A stretch of DNA of 64,000 nucleotides from Brachyhypopomus gauderio (Eukaryota > Chordata > Actinopteri > Gymnotiformes > Hypopomidae), in contig NW_027506902.1 of assembly GCF_052324685.1 (NCBI RefSeq), forward strand, positions 562,771 through 626,770, read 5' to 3'. Shown here piece after piece: positions 37,095 through 48,496 of the stretch. The position numbers were made by a program, and so were the translations under genes. The number at the start of each line of letters is the position of its first letter. Positions within the stretch are counted from its first letter, which is position 1. The notes below the pieces were generated by a model. The model saw only the letters and a list, made by a program, of their open reading frames with translations. It made no database searches and was not told the DNA's origin.

Positions 37095-37695
37095 TGCCAA
37101 AAATTGTACACTCAGATCAGGATTCCAATTATATGTCTGCACACTTTCGCAAGGCCACTTAAACATCACATATAAAACTTCAAGTGTGTACCATCTAGAG
37201 ACATAAGGTGCTCTGGAGAGATTTCGTCAGACACTGACAACAATGATCAAAACATATTGTCTCACTCAAAACAAAGATTGGGATGAGGGCCTGCCATTTC
37301 TTTCAGCATTGTTTGCTGCCCGTACGACACCACAAGAATCCCTTGGTTTTAGCTCGGCTGAGCTAGTAATCGCGCATACCCTTAGAAGTCCATTACAGAT
37401 CTTAGAAGAGAAAATGTTGGCTTCGTCTTCATCTGCTACTGTTAATGCGTTGGATTAGTTTGCTCCGTTAGAGAACGCTTGAATACTGCCCGCAAATTCA
37501 CCCAGAAAGCCTTGAAAGACACCCAAACCAGTATGAAGTCTCGATTTGATAGGAGACTTTCCTGTTGTTTTTCTCCCAGAGAAAAAGTGTTAGTCCTAAT
37601 GCCATTGACAGGTTCGTCTCTGTCCACAAGACTTTCTGGTTCTTATGTAATAGAGTCAAAAATAAGTGACACTGATTGCGTAGTAAAAACACCCA
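37095..37695 (+). pseudogene. Ty3/Gypsy integrase fragment, opposite orientation
   Basis: Plus-strand translation: KIVHSDQDSNYMSA (second catalytic Asp region), then in another frame SVYHLET, then GALERFRQTLTTMIKTYCL (catalytic Glu neighbourhood) and WDEGLPFLSALFAARTTPQE. A second frame from 37479 has KARFDR-like KSRFDRRLSCCFSPREKVLV and the C-terminal LSGSYVIESKISDTDCVVKT. It is broken by frameshifts and ends where the Tc1 element begins. Confidence 0.82.
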
Positions 37696-37749
37696 CTGTA
37701 TGTATATACACTGCTCAAAAAAATAAGGTGAACACTTAAACAACACAAC

Positions 37750-38205
37750 ACTTGGGCAACACGGTGGCTTGGTGGTTAGCACATTTGCCACTCAGCACTG
37801 GGGTCTTGGGTTCAAGTCCCTATCTGAGTGGAGTTTCCATGTTCTTCCTGTGTATGTGTGGGTTTCCTCCGGGATCTCTGGTTTCCTCCCACAGTCCAAA
37901 AACATGGAGGTTAGGTAAATTGGTGTTCCCTGACAAATTCTCCCTGAGTGTGTCTGTGTGTCTCTCTGTTCAATAAACATTCAATTCATTCTATGCATGA
38001 ATGTGTGTGTGCTTGTATGCCCAGTGGTGGATGGTGCTCTGTCACTAGGGTCTGTCCTCTCTCCCCTTCCTGCACCCCATTCAGTCCCCCAGGGGGCTGT
38101 GGATCCTGGTAGAGAGTACGCTGTGTGCAATTGGCTGCTGTAAAGTGCCTTGGGTATCTTGAAAAGCGCTATATAAATTGAACATTCATTCACAATATAA
38201 CTCCA
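37750..38205 (+). mobile_element. tRNA-derived SINE inside the Tc1 element
   Basis: Head GCAACACGGTGGCTTGGTGG (box A-like) and GGGTTCAAGTCCC (box B-like), a body with TTTCCTCCGG and CCACAGTCCAAAAACATG, and an L2-like tail (AAAGCGCTATATAAATTGAA). A related copy lies at 44833-45000. Confidence 0.8.
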
Positions 38206-38456
38206 AGTCAACCACACTTTTGTGAAACCCACCTGTTCAGTTAGGAAGCAACATTGATTGTGAATTTATTTCACCTGCTGTTGTGCAAATGAAACAGACA
38301 ACAGGTAGAAATGAGAGGCAATTAGCAAGACACCCCCTATAAAGGAATGGTTCTTCAGGTGGTGACCACATATCTTTTCTCTGTTTTCATCCTTTCTGGC
38401 TGATGTTTTGGTCAATTTTGCATTTTGTCAGTTCTCTCACCGTAGAGGTAGCATGA

Positions 38457-38624
<168 letters not shown>

Positions 38625-38657
38625 TAGGAGGGCAACAACCCAGCAGCAGGACCACTA

Positions 38658-39145
38658 CATTTACATTTATGGCGTTTAGCAGATGCTTATCCAGAGCGAC
38701 TTACAAAAGTGCTACGTAGTTGCTTGGAATCTCCAAGGTAGTATAGATAGTCCTGAACACAAGGTACTCTAAGCTGGAAAAACCAGCTTAGAGTGCCTTG
38801 ACAAAAGTCATATAATACCTAAAAATTATGCCAAGTCATTATTATACCTGAATATACACATCACCTGAGGAAAAAGACAGTAAGCAATTTGTGTAACCCA
38901 ATTATGCACAATACCTGAGAAAAAGACAGTAAGCAATACCTATAACAAACACCTGAGGAAAGAGACGATAAAGCACAGTAGACAAAAGCATAATTATGTA
39001 AAGTGCACTTGAAAGAGGTGGGTCTTCAGTCGGCGTCTGAAGACAGCAAGTGACTCCGATTTTCGGACACACAAGGGAAGTTCATTCCACCACCTTGGAG
39101 CCAGGACAGAGAAAAGTCTGGATGCTTGTCTCCCATGTGTCCTGA
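38658..39145 (+). mobile_element. Dispersed fish repeat inside the Tc1 element
   Basis: Starts with TTTACATTTATGGCGTTTAG, a common fish retroposon start, and contains CATTCCACCACCTTGGAGCC near 39080. It includes an 18-bp stem hairpin at 38760-38800. The host transposon resumes at about 39160-39180. Confidence 0.65.
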
Positions 39146-39465
39146 ATGATGGAGGAGGAAATGACCTTTGGCAGGCCTCTAATATCCATGTTTCTGCTCA
39201 AACTGTCAGAAAGAGACTTCATGAGGGTGGTATGAGGTCCCGATGTCCACAAGTGGGACTACTGCTTACAACCCAACACTCTGCAGGGTGATTGGTATTT
39301 GCCAGAGAACACTAAGATTGGCAGATTCGCCAGATTTGCCTGTACTCTTCACTGGGGGTGTGATGAGATCTCGTGTCACGAGATCTCGCGAGACGTAACT
39401 CCACGAGATTTCTTGTCGCGTTAAAAATCTGTCTCACGAGATTTGTGATCCAGCAAGCAGCCAGA

Positions 39466-39672
39466 ATGACGTCGGAAAATACAGGTATTACTATTGAAGA
39501 TGCCCCCGTCACTTTCAAAACGTTTGGCAGCATTTTGGGTACCCGGCGGACGTGGACCATATGCAAACATTGTATAAAAGTAATTCCGTACACAGCGACT
39601 AATACGAGCAGGATGCAGATACATTTACAGCACCACCACAGCTCAGTACTCAAATCAACATATCTCACTTGA
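39466..39672 (+). CDS. BED zinc-finger fragment of hAT transposase
   Basis: Frame starting MTSENTGITIEDAPVTFKTF with a BED-type finger: CKHCIKVIPY, then a histidine-rich MQIHLQHHH. It ends at a stop after about 68 residues. It corresponds to the DNA-binding N-terminus of hAT/ZBED proteins; the rest of the transposase is absent. Confidence 0.6.
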   Translation: MTSENTGITIEDAPVTFKTFGSILGTRRTWTICKHCIKVIPYTATNTSRMQIHLQHHHSSVLKSTYLT

Positions 39673-39884
39673 ACAGCGGTAGCAGGGACAGAAAGGCACG
39701 CTTTGGCAAGTTGAGACAGCAAAGGATATCGGGAGCAGTGTGGAGATGCTAATATTCTTAAAAATGAACATGGTAGTGTAGTTGCAGCAAATTCTGTGAC
39801 ATACTTGGTCAGGCTCTGTTTGCACTATTTGCACTCTGTATTGACAGAGAAGAACTTTTTGTTTTACACATAATACAGTACCCT

Positions 39885-40700
39885 CTTAACGATGGGTCTG
39901 GTTAACGACGTACCGGAGTTACGACCAACTTTTTTATTATTTTGCGGAGGAGCACTGGCAGCACAGTGGATTGTTGTGGGGTGTTGTGTACGATAAGCCC
40001 ATCTCGGCAACGCGATCGCTCTTTATCACGCTGTACGCACGAGAACATTGTTAGTTCTTTTTCTATACTGTATTTACGATCAAAGCGTATCTAAGGGCGT
40101 ACTCACACTAGGCTCTGTGATCGGGGCCCGGGCCCGGATCAGTTAACCATGCTCGGGCCCGCTTGAAGAGGTGGGCCAGGGCACGATTCATGTGGACTCG
40201 GGCACGGTTCGCTTCTAGTGTGAGCGCTATCCGTGCCCGGGCCCGCTTGGTGCCTCGTCCGATTGGTTCATTTCGCTGGAACTCAAACATGACGTCAGTG
40301 ATGCGATGCTCACGTTAAACAGTCATAGCGGCAAAGCGATTAGCAGACAATCGTTGTGTTAAATTATCGATAAATCTGTGCTTGCACCGTGTTTCTGCAC
40401 TCCCAAAACGACTCCAAAAATACAATAAAAAGAGAATCGTGAACTCCATAGTGTTGTGCGAGTGCGCTTTTTTTCCAAATAAAGCGGCGTTGTGATGACG
40501 TAAGCGTGCTCGGGCCGGGTTGCTGAAGCCAGTGTGAGTGCAGGCCAGAGGGGGAGTGGGGAGGGGGGATAACCGGGCCCCAGCACGGAACGAGCAAACC
40601 GTGCCTAGTGTGAGTACGCCCTAAATCTAGGGTCACGCTTAAGGAGGAAACCTGCTTTACGACGGACTTTTAGTCTCTAACACCAGGGACTCATTGTAAT
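39885..40700. repeat. Repeat nested in the hAT element
   Basis: Starts near CAGTACCCTCTTAACGATGG and ends near GGGACTCATTGTA. The same sequence without the central insert is seen in part at 28790-28955. It hosts the Harbinger MITE. Confidence 0.6.
40095..40621. mobile_element. PIF/Harbinger-like MITE
   Basis: 527 bp with near-perfect terminal repeats GGGCGTACTCACACTAGGC at the left and the complement at the right, and a 3-bp TAA duplication (40092-40094, 40622-40624). The interior is GC-rich with repeated GGGCCCGG motifs and has no transposase. Confidence 0.85.
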
Positions 40701-41547
40701 ATTGTTTGCACTTGAAAAACGAGAAATATTTAATCTTATTTATTTGATTTTAACTTTTATGAATTTTTTTATTTCAATTTGTAAAGGAAGAAGTTTATTA
40801 AACGTTCATGCTTACATAATGCATGTTAAGAGTTATAATAAAACATTTCAAAATGCATGTGTAACTCCGTTAAATAAAAGTCTGTTGTCCAGCCATATAA
40901 TTTGTAATTTTAGTATTCTTAAAATCTCGTCTCGTCTCGATCTTGTGAACCCTATATCGTGTCTCGTCTCGTCTCATGAGCTGAGTGTCTCGTCACACCC
41001 CTACTCTTCACAGATGAGAGCACGTTCACACTGAGCACATATGACAGATGTGAGAGAGTCTGGAGATGCCATGGAGAACATTCTGCTGCCTGTATGACAG
41101 GTTTGGCAGTCCTCCATGTGCTATCCAAAGGTACACTGACTGCCATTAGGTACCGAGATCCTCAGACCCATTGTGAGACCATATGCTGGTGCAGTGGGCC
41201 CTGGGTTTTTCTGATGCATGACAATGCTAAGCCTCATATGGCTGAAGTGTGTCAGCAGTTCCTGCATGATGAAGGCACTGATGCTATGGACTGACCTGCC
41301 CTTTCCCCATACCTGAATCCTATCGAGCACATCTGGGACATTATGTCTCGTTCCATCCACCAACGCCACATTGTACCACAGACTGTCCAGGAGTTGACTG
41401 ACACATTAATCCAGGTCTGGGAGGAGATTCCTCAGGACAACATCCGCCGCCTCATCAGGAGCATGCCCAGGCGTTGTAGAGAGGTCTTACAGGCACATAA
41501 AGGCCACACACTGAGCCTCATTTTAACTTGTATTGAGTAATTCCCAC

Positions 41548-41694
41548 CAGGGGCGCAGAGGGCACTGGGGACGGGGGGGACATGTCCCCTCCAGATTTAT
41601 ATTGACCCCATCCGAAATCTAGCATCTACAAGCATAAACGTATATATTGTACAGCTTGGTCCCCCTCACTTCAGAATTTCCATCTGCGCCGATG
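41548..41694. mobile_element. Small hAT MITE in the Tc1 tail
   Basis: 147 bp, flanked by ATTCCCAC (41540-41547 and 41695-41702), ends CAGGGGCGCAGA and TCTGCGCCGATG. Confidence 0.85.
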
Positions 41695-41912
41695 ATTCCC
41701 ACTGAAGTTGAATCAGCCTGTCATTTGATTTTCCATTTTGATTTTGATTTTTCCAAATCCAGCCCTCCATGGGATAATAATATTCATTTACATTGATCAT
41801 TTTTATGTTATTTTGTTCTCAACGCATTCCACTATGCAATAAAGATTTTCAACTGGAATATTTTATTCATTGAGATCCAAGTTGTATTTTAGTGTTCCCT
41901 TTATTCTTTGAG

Positions 41913-41915
<3 letters not shown>

Positions 41916-41996
<81 letters not shown>
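41916..41996. repeat. (TA)n microsatellite
   Basis: About 80 bp of TA repeats at the right boundary of the Tc1 element, followed by a 14-bp-stem inverted repeat (ATTCACCAGTGTTC / GAACACTGGTGAAT, 41995-42026). Confidence 0.92.
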
Positions 41997-41999
<3 letters not shown>

Positions 42000-42026
42000 C
42001 CAGTGTTCGTGAGAACACTGGTGAAT

Positions 42027-43984
42027 GGTGAATGTCTCGTCTGTGTTCACCTGCAGGATCCTTCTGTCATGACTGTATACATGGCGGGATGTTTTTTTCA
42101 CACCTTTGCACCACGTCCTGTTCTTCTGTAGCCTTATGCTCTTTTAAGTACGCATGCATAATTATACCTACTTGTGCCTGTATGTCAGCTTGCATCTGCA
42201 TCTGTGAATGTGTGGTTAAAGAGCATTTGTGAAGTAACACAAGCAATGCAGAAGTGTCAATATGAAGATAAAACCATAAAACAGGTAAAACAAGACTACA
42301 AAACATAAATCACATCAACAGCATTTCTTTAAATTTCCACAAATACAATACAAACATTCAAATTCAAGTAGGAATGAGAACAAAGATTGAACACTATGGC
42401 CCTGCAGCTACTGCAGGACTTCTGGTAATCCAGGTACTTTTGTGCTTGTCTAAGGTGCTGGATCAACAATGTAACATTGCTTTGATAAGCACTGTGCACA
42501 GTTGTTGCTTACTTGCTAGCTGGCAGCTTGTCGGTATATTGGAAAATAAATAAAACATATTTCCCATAATAATCAATACTAGGCTTGTGAAACCAATAAA
42601 ATTTAATTTACAGTTACTTTAGCGCATCATTCAAGATTGCTAGTTTGCTAATACTGCAATAAAAAGTATGCCACTGCAACATATTGCCTGTGGTCTTATC
42701 CATGCATCCAGAATGGAAAGAGTTAAATTGAAACCATAGATACTTCCTCTGTGAAAGGGGCCAGGTACAGTTTGAGAAAAGGGGGTGGCATGGAGGGAGC
42801 TAAAACTTTTTTTTTTTCTGCAATGTCAGTTTTGCAGAGAACAGGAAACCACAGAGGTGAAAAGCAGACATGTAATCTACAGGCCTCTGTTACACAAACT
42901 GTCTACATGTGATGGTTGCGCTTCAGGGAAAGAAAAGCTATCCTCTCCTCCTACAGGTGTGAAGTGAAATGGTGATGAATCAGAAAGTAAAACCCTCAGC
43001 ATGTGTTTGAGTGCATTGCCTTTTTACAAAAACCAGAAACTGTGACCCTAGGTTTCCTTTCAGCAATGCGTCTGATTTCATTACACAACCTTTCAATGTT
43101 TCTGTGTCAGTTCTCATTGAGTGGTAGTGTGGTGGGGAGGATGCAAAGGTTTTTAAAACCTACAAATGTGGTCATAATATCTATACTTGTACCAGTGACT
43201 ATGGTGACACAAATGTTGACTTAGAAAATGATGGAAAAAAAAGACTTGGAAAAAAATATAAGCACAATATTTGAAAAAAATATTGAAAAAGCATTTTGAC
43301 CTCACAATGTAAAGCTGCTTTGTGACAACAGTCATAACAAGTAACACTTGACTAAACATTGATATGTAACTCCTGTCCATATGATTTCAGTTCCCCATTT
43401 CAGATATGTGGAAGTGGATAGCCTAAGGGGCACATGACAACCACAAAACACCTGCCAAACGGACTAATTGTGCATTTCCTGTGGGGGTTTAATGAGTTTG
43501 CCTGCAGTTGGTGGGTGGTTGTTACTGTTCTATTCCCGAGCACAAAATTGTGCCATCATTTGTATAATAATGATACTTTAGATGTTTGTACATATATGGT
43601 TGTAGGACTGACTGAATGAGATGCAATGAATTATAGCAATTTTACTAGCAGTAGTTGCTGCAAAGTAGTTACTGGCAAACACTATCCTACGAGAGTGATA
43701 CTCAATAGTGTTGTTACATGTTACATGTGCAGTACCACTTTACAGTAAAACTCTCCTACTTAGTTTATGCATGTTTATGCATCATTTAAAATGATGTTCT
43801 CCCTACCTGCATGTACAGTGTTCACAGGGAGTGGATGTGTATGCACTAAGAGAACACAACAAACATTAAAGAAAGCTTTTTTATTTTGGTATGGTGTCAT
43901 TTTGTAGGTCCCCCAAATCCTCTTGCCAGACTCTCCAATGATATTTCACCTTTTGCCTTCAATCACAAACCCTCCTTCACACAG
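42027..43984. other. Non-coding stretch
   Basis: No gene found. Short frames have no recognisable domain. A segment at 43300-43350 resembles the retroposon-tail motif near 54240 (AAGCAGCTTTACA reversed). Confidence 0.4.
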
Positions 43985-44578
43985 ACCCTAATGCCCTAAT
44001 GCCCCTCCACCCAGACCTTTCCCTAATGCCCCTCCACCCTGGCCCTTCCGTAATGCCCCTCCACCCAGACATTTCCCTAATGCTCCTCCACCCAGACCCT
44101 TCCCTTATGTCCCTCCACCAGGGCCGGCGCCACGGGGGGGCGAATGGGGGCGTCGCCCCCTCAGGCGAGGTGTCCAGCCCCCTCAATGCAAAAAGACCCA
44201 TTTATTTTACAACAATCGCTACATGGTGCCCCCTCGGCCGCTCGACAATCGTTACACGCACCCCCCCGCTCAACAACTTACGTCCCCACCCGCTAAACAA
44301 CTTACGTTCGCCCCCCCCGAAATTTTCTGACGCCCCCTCACTATATATGTTCTGGCGCCGGCCCTGCCCTCCACCCAGGCCCTTCCCTAATGCTCCTCCA
44401 CCCAGACCCTTCCCTTATGTCCCTAATGCCCCTCCACCCAGACATTTCCCTAATGCTCCTCCACCCAGACCCTTCCCTAATGCCCCTCCACCCAGACATT
44501 TCCCTAATGCTCCTCCACCCAGACCCTTCCCTAATGCTCCTCCACCCAGACCCTTCCCTAATGCCCCTTCACACATGA
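43985..44578 (+). repeat. Minisatellite of about 27-bp units
   Basis: Repeats of CTAATGCCCCTCCACCCAGA followed by a CCTTCC or CATTTCC variant. At least 14 partial or complete units are split by the hAT MITE at 44119-44366. Frames encoding Pro/His-rich repeats here are artefacts. Confidence 0.9.
44119..44366. mobile_element. hAT MITE inside the minisatellite
   Basis: 248 bp with perfect ends CAGGGCCGGCGCCA and TGGCGCCGGCCCTG and an 8-bp target duplication CCCTCCAC (44111-44118, 44367-44374). Confidence 0.9.
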
Positions 44579-44832
44579 TCTGCATTTGAACAAACCACTA
44601 AATCTCTGAAATACTTATGAGATTGACGAGACCAAGGTGGAGATATTTGGTGATTGCACCATGTTTGCCAAAAACCCACACAGCGTATCACCACAAACAC
44701 TTCATACCGACTGTCAAGCAACATATTGCAGGGGGGTATAATTTAGGCTTGTGGTATCTGAGAAACCCGAGAAACACTGTCACTGTGTTACTGAGACAAT
44801 GATGTATAGTACTCAGATAAATATTAAGGCAT

Positions 44833-45000
44833 CTGGGCAGCACAGTGACTTGGTGGCAAGCATGTTTGCTTCTCACCACTAGGGACTTGGATTCAAGTTC
44901 CAGTCTGGACGTATTTCCATGTTCCATGTCTGTGTAAGATTCCTCTGCAGTCTAAGGTTTCTTCCCATAGCCCCAAAATATAGATGTTAGGTAAATAATT
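44833..45000 (+). mobile_element. tRNA-derived SINE, partial
   Basis: GGGCAGCACAGTGACTTGGTGG head, GGATTCAAGTTCC box B-like, and a TTTCCATGTTCC body, parallel to the SINE at 37750. The tail is truncated after TTAGGTAAAT. Confidence 0.7.
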
Positions 45001-45033
45001 AAACTTATTAAATTGTCCTGGGAAGTATAAATG

Positions 45034-46130
45034 TGTCACGCTTAACTCCACCCTCCTGCCCTTTCCTGTGACATCCACCCTTGTCCTGCCTTGTTTCGTT
45101 TCCATGGTTTCCTCCGTTGTCCACCATGCCCCTGTTCTCTTTTTCCCTGCCCCCTGTGATTACCCTATCCAGCTGTTTTTCATTCTCGTTCCCAGTTTTG
45201 TGTATTTAGTTTCCTCAGCCCTGTCCTTCGTTGTCGGTCATTGGTTGTGTTTCTTGTTTTCTTACTCCATTTTCGCCTTCCTCTCTGGTTAGACTTATTC
45301 CCTGTTTATGCCATGTATCCTGATTCTTATTCTTTGTTTCTCCGTGTTGTAGTTCAGCCGGTTCAGCTTCGTGTTTATTTTTAAGAATTCCCTTTGGTTT
45401 ACCTATGATTTCTAGTTGTCTCTGATTAATATTGAATGCTCCAAGTATTTACTTCTACCTCTTTTTTCTGTTCCCCGTTTGTTTCACCGGGGATGTTGGG
45501 ATGAGTGCCTATTTATTGGAATCATCCTTTTCTCCTGGTTTTGTGAGAGGATAGGGAGTTAGGGACGATTGATCTGTGTTTATTTGGTTATTTCTTTTGT
45601 TTTAGGAAAGTTAGAAGGGGGGGCATTTAGATTGTTTTTGTTTGTTATGTTGGCACGAGCTCTTCCAAATGTTATCTCCCTAAGTTGTTTGTTGTTTAAA
45701 AAGGGGTTGGAATATAGAAAACATAAAACAAATATAAAATTGTTGGACAGAAGAATCTTACTTGTGTGGTGTCTTGGTCTATTTATGTTGCGTCCTTTTA
45801 TTACGAGCCACCACACTAAGGACCGTGAACCACTAAGGACCACTAAGTAACACTTCAAAGAACTGTGAATGTGAAAGAGCTGTGAATGGGTAAATTAATG
45901 CCTTCAAATGTCACTGGAACAAGGGGCCATCATTTCTCAAAAACAATGTGAGACAGACAATGTTTTGTCCTGTTATTGTCACTAATGACTGTTCTACGAA
46001 TTATAGAGTGGACATAGGGGGGGGGAGGGGTAACCTCCCTGAAATCAACTTTTGCAACTTGGGATGCCTGCACTATTGATTACAAGAGGTAGCATGTAGT
46101 AATGTTTTACTAACCATTTTAAAAACTAGA
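45034..46130. other. LTR-like start and unassigned sequence
   Basis: 45034 begins TGTCACGCTTAACTCC, like an LTR start, with the CT-rich composition of the other LTRs, but no end or target duplication is found. The 93-residue frame at 45569-45850 has no recognised domain and is probably retroelement leader or spurious. Confidence 0.3.
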
Positions 46131-46240
46131 TTCGCGGCGAGTGTAAATTTTTGGGTGGGGGAGGGGAGTTGTGGCGAACGTAAGTTGTTGAGCGGGGGGG
46201 GGGGGGTGGCGAACGTAAGATGGACACAAATTAAGTGTTA
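46130..46240. repeat. GGGG-rich repeat fragment
   Basis: GTGGCGAACGTAAGTTGTTGAG followed by a G run. This matches, reversed, the interior of the hAT MITE at 44119-44366 (CTTACGTTCGCCCC), so it is likely a related insertion; shorter versions follow at 46490-46570. Confidence 0.5.
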
Positions 46241-46440
46241 TATCGCGATCTATCGATCAGAGGTAAATAAACTGTATTTTTTTTTCAGCGTGAGATATCG
46301 GAAGTGTGGCGTGAGAGCGTGTGAAAACGGTCAAATGCATGTGTCTCACGCTCAATGCGTGAGAGTTGCCAACCCTGGATGTACACACCGCGTATAGTGA
46401 TAGAGAGAATAGAGGGAAGGGTGGACCCAAGTGCCCAATA

Positions 46441-46787
46441 GGGTTGCCACCTAGGTCTGACAAAAACCAAGGACACTCTGTCATACGCAAACGTAAATTG
46501 TAGACGGGGGGGTGGCAAACGTAAATTGTTTAGGGGTGGTGGCGTGGCGAACATTAAATGTTACCGGGGGGGTGTAAAATGGACACAGCGAGAGAAAAAA
46601 GATGGATTTAAAGTGTGCAGAAACAAATATATATACGTCTAAATAGTCGTTTGAACTAACCTAGTGAAAACCGGGACCGAATATTAAAAAGAAGGAAAAC
46701 CGGAACAAACCGGGACAGCCCGGGAAAACCGGGACAGCGACGTGAAAACCGGGACAGTCCCGGGAAAACCGGGACAGGTGGCAACCC
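46441..46787. mobile_element. MITE with terminal GGGTTGCCACC repeats
   Basis: Left end GGGTTGCCACCTAGG and right end GGTGGCAACCC, with TA outside each end. The interior repeats AAACCGGGACAG several times. No coding capacity. Superfamily not settled. Confidence 0.65.
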
Positions 46788-46799
46788 TAAGCACTAATG

Positions 46800-47470
46800 C
46801 GTTTGACAGAACTAAACACAAGTGCGAGGGTTAAACATGTAACAAAGCACAGGTAGAATAAATGAAAGCAACGTGGAATACTCAACACGTAAAAGAACAG
46901 AAAACAAAAACTTCAAAGCGCGATAACACGTGAAACAAAACACAACACAGTAATCTCAACGCGTAGAAGGAAAAGAAATTTAAACTGTACGAACACGGTA
47001 AAACTTGGGGCTTGCTGGATTTTCTAATCAGTGCAAGCCAGGTAAAATTATTGGAATCTACGCAATCAGAGAAGCCTGAGCAAAATCTTGATGAGGACTT
47101 TTACTTTCTGAACCTGGAATGTCCCACTAAATCAGACTGAAAAACCCAGAAACAAAAGAAAAAGAGGATATCATGAATACACAAAAAGACCAAGAAAACA
47201 GGACAAGGCAAGTGAGGTGAGAACAAGGTGATGAACAGGAACAAGGTGAATGGGAAAACAAGGAACATAAACTGATTTACCAGGAGTAGACACAGGCACA
47301 AGAACAGAGAAAGACATGGGCACAGAAACTGGGACAAATACAAAACCTGGAACTGGGGCTGGGAACAAAGGCATGGACTGGGAGAACATACATGCAAGAG
47401 CACGACTAATACAAGACTGTGGCCTGGTGAAGTCCATACCAGTCTGAAAACCAGGTAGTCCATGAAAACA
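46800..47470. other. Non-coding stretch
   Basis: A-rich sequence; minus-strand frames are leucine- and valine-rich without recognised domains. Confidence 0.35.
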
Positions 47471-47940
47471 GCCATGTATGGCAGGCATGAGCAGTCTCCT
47501 AGGCAGACCCTTCTTGGGCCTCAGGTCCAGGAATAGGCCAATGGCAGGCCACAGGAACAGGTGCTGGCCCCATGCGGGCCTCAGGAGTGTGGGTTGGCAC
47601 CAGGCGAGCCTCAGAAGTGTGAGCAGGCTCCAGGCAGGCCTTGGGAACAGGAGCAGGAGCTGACCCCTTCCAGGTTGTGAGACGAAGATGACCCATTCTG
47701 GGTCGCGAGAACAGGAGACGGAGGTGTCCACAGGCAAGGAGCAGGCCTCTGGGCCTCTGGCACTTGTGCAGGCATCTACTGGGCCTCCAGCACTCGTGCA
47801 GGCCTGGAGACTACGTTGAAGAATGCTGCAGCTGCTGAGATGGCGTCAGGAGGTGCTGCAGTCACGGAGACGGCATCCAGCGACATTGTGGCTGCTGTGA
47901 CGGCATCCTGTGGTGCAGAAACCACTGACATGGTGCGCTG
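47471..47940. repeat. Degenerate tandem repeats, unassigned
   Basis: Imperfect units of about 45 bp built around GGCCTCAGGAGTGTG (minus frames encode PEAR-VPTHTPEAR-type repeats), followed by units around GCTGCTGAGATGGCGTCAGG. Possibly a retroelement spacer. A C run of 17 and A run at 47962-47987 follows. Confidence 0.45.
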
Positions 47941-48496
47941 CCTTGGAACCTGGCGAGTATGCCCCCCCCCCCCCCCCCAAAAAAAATTTTCTTGGGGAAA
48001 AAAAAGGAAATTCTTGGGGTTCCAGGGGTGATGCAGCCAGTGGGATCAGTTTCTTTATCAAAGACTGTGAGACCAGAGGAACACCAGAACACAGCTGACA
48101 GATGTCCACATGTAGTCAACAACCTCCTTGAAGTGGCTTTTGAATCTGCTATAGGATTATTTTATGGGGGAGTTTGGATTCCAGAGTCAGTGGCACAGCA
48201 CAAAGCCTTTCCGGTCAACAGTGTAATCATGAAATCTACCTTGGAGAGGTCCATAGGAAACGCGTTGGACATGCTGGCTGTCAGGCTGTCATGCTGTGAA
48301 ACGCTTGGGTTGGGTGTGCGCGCTCGTTGTGTTAAATATTAAATGTTCTGTGTGTGACGCTGGTGCCGCTCCTCACTGTCGCCTCGCTCCCCGTTTTGTC
48401 TTGTGTTTCATGTGGGGAGCGACTGCGAACATAAGCGGCGAGTCACTATTTTGTGTGTATGTAGAGCGCGCATTTGTGGGTCCCGTCTATTTATTT

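Larger units (their letters stand above)
39352..41002 (+). mobile_element. hAT element with 8-bp target duplication
   Basis: Flanked by ACTCTTCA (39344-39351 and 41003-41010). Ends CTGGGGGTGTGATGAGA and the complement of AGGGGTGTGACGAGA. A BED-finger coding fragment lies near the left end and no hAT catalytic domain follows. Another repeat with its own MITE is nested inside. Confidence 0.88.

Noticed and set aside
43999..44589. Long Pro-rich frame of 196 residues; regular spacing suggested CRISPR
   Set aside because: A minisatellite in a eukaryotic genome with tandem head-to-tail units and no unique spacers.
45569..45850. 93-residue frame, hydrophobic N-terminus
   Set aside because: No domain recognised; sits in probable retroelement sequence; its complement is also open.
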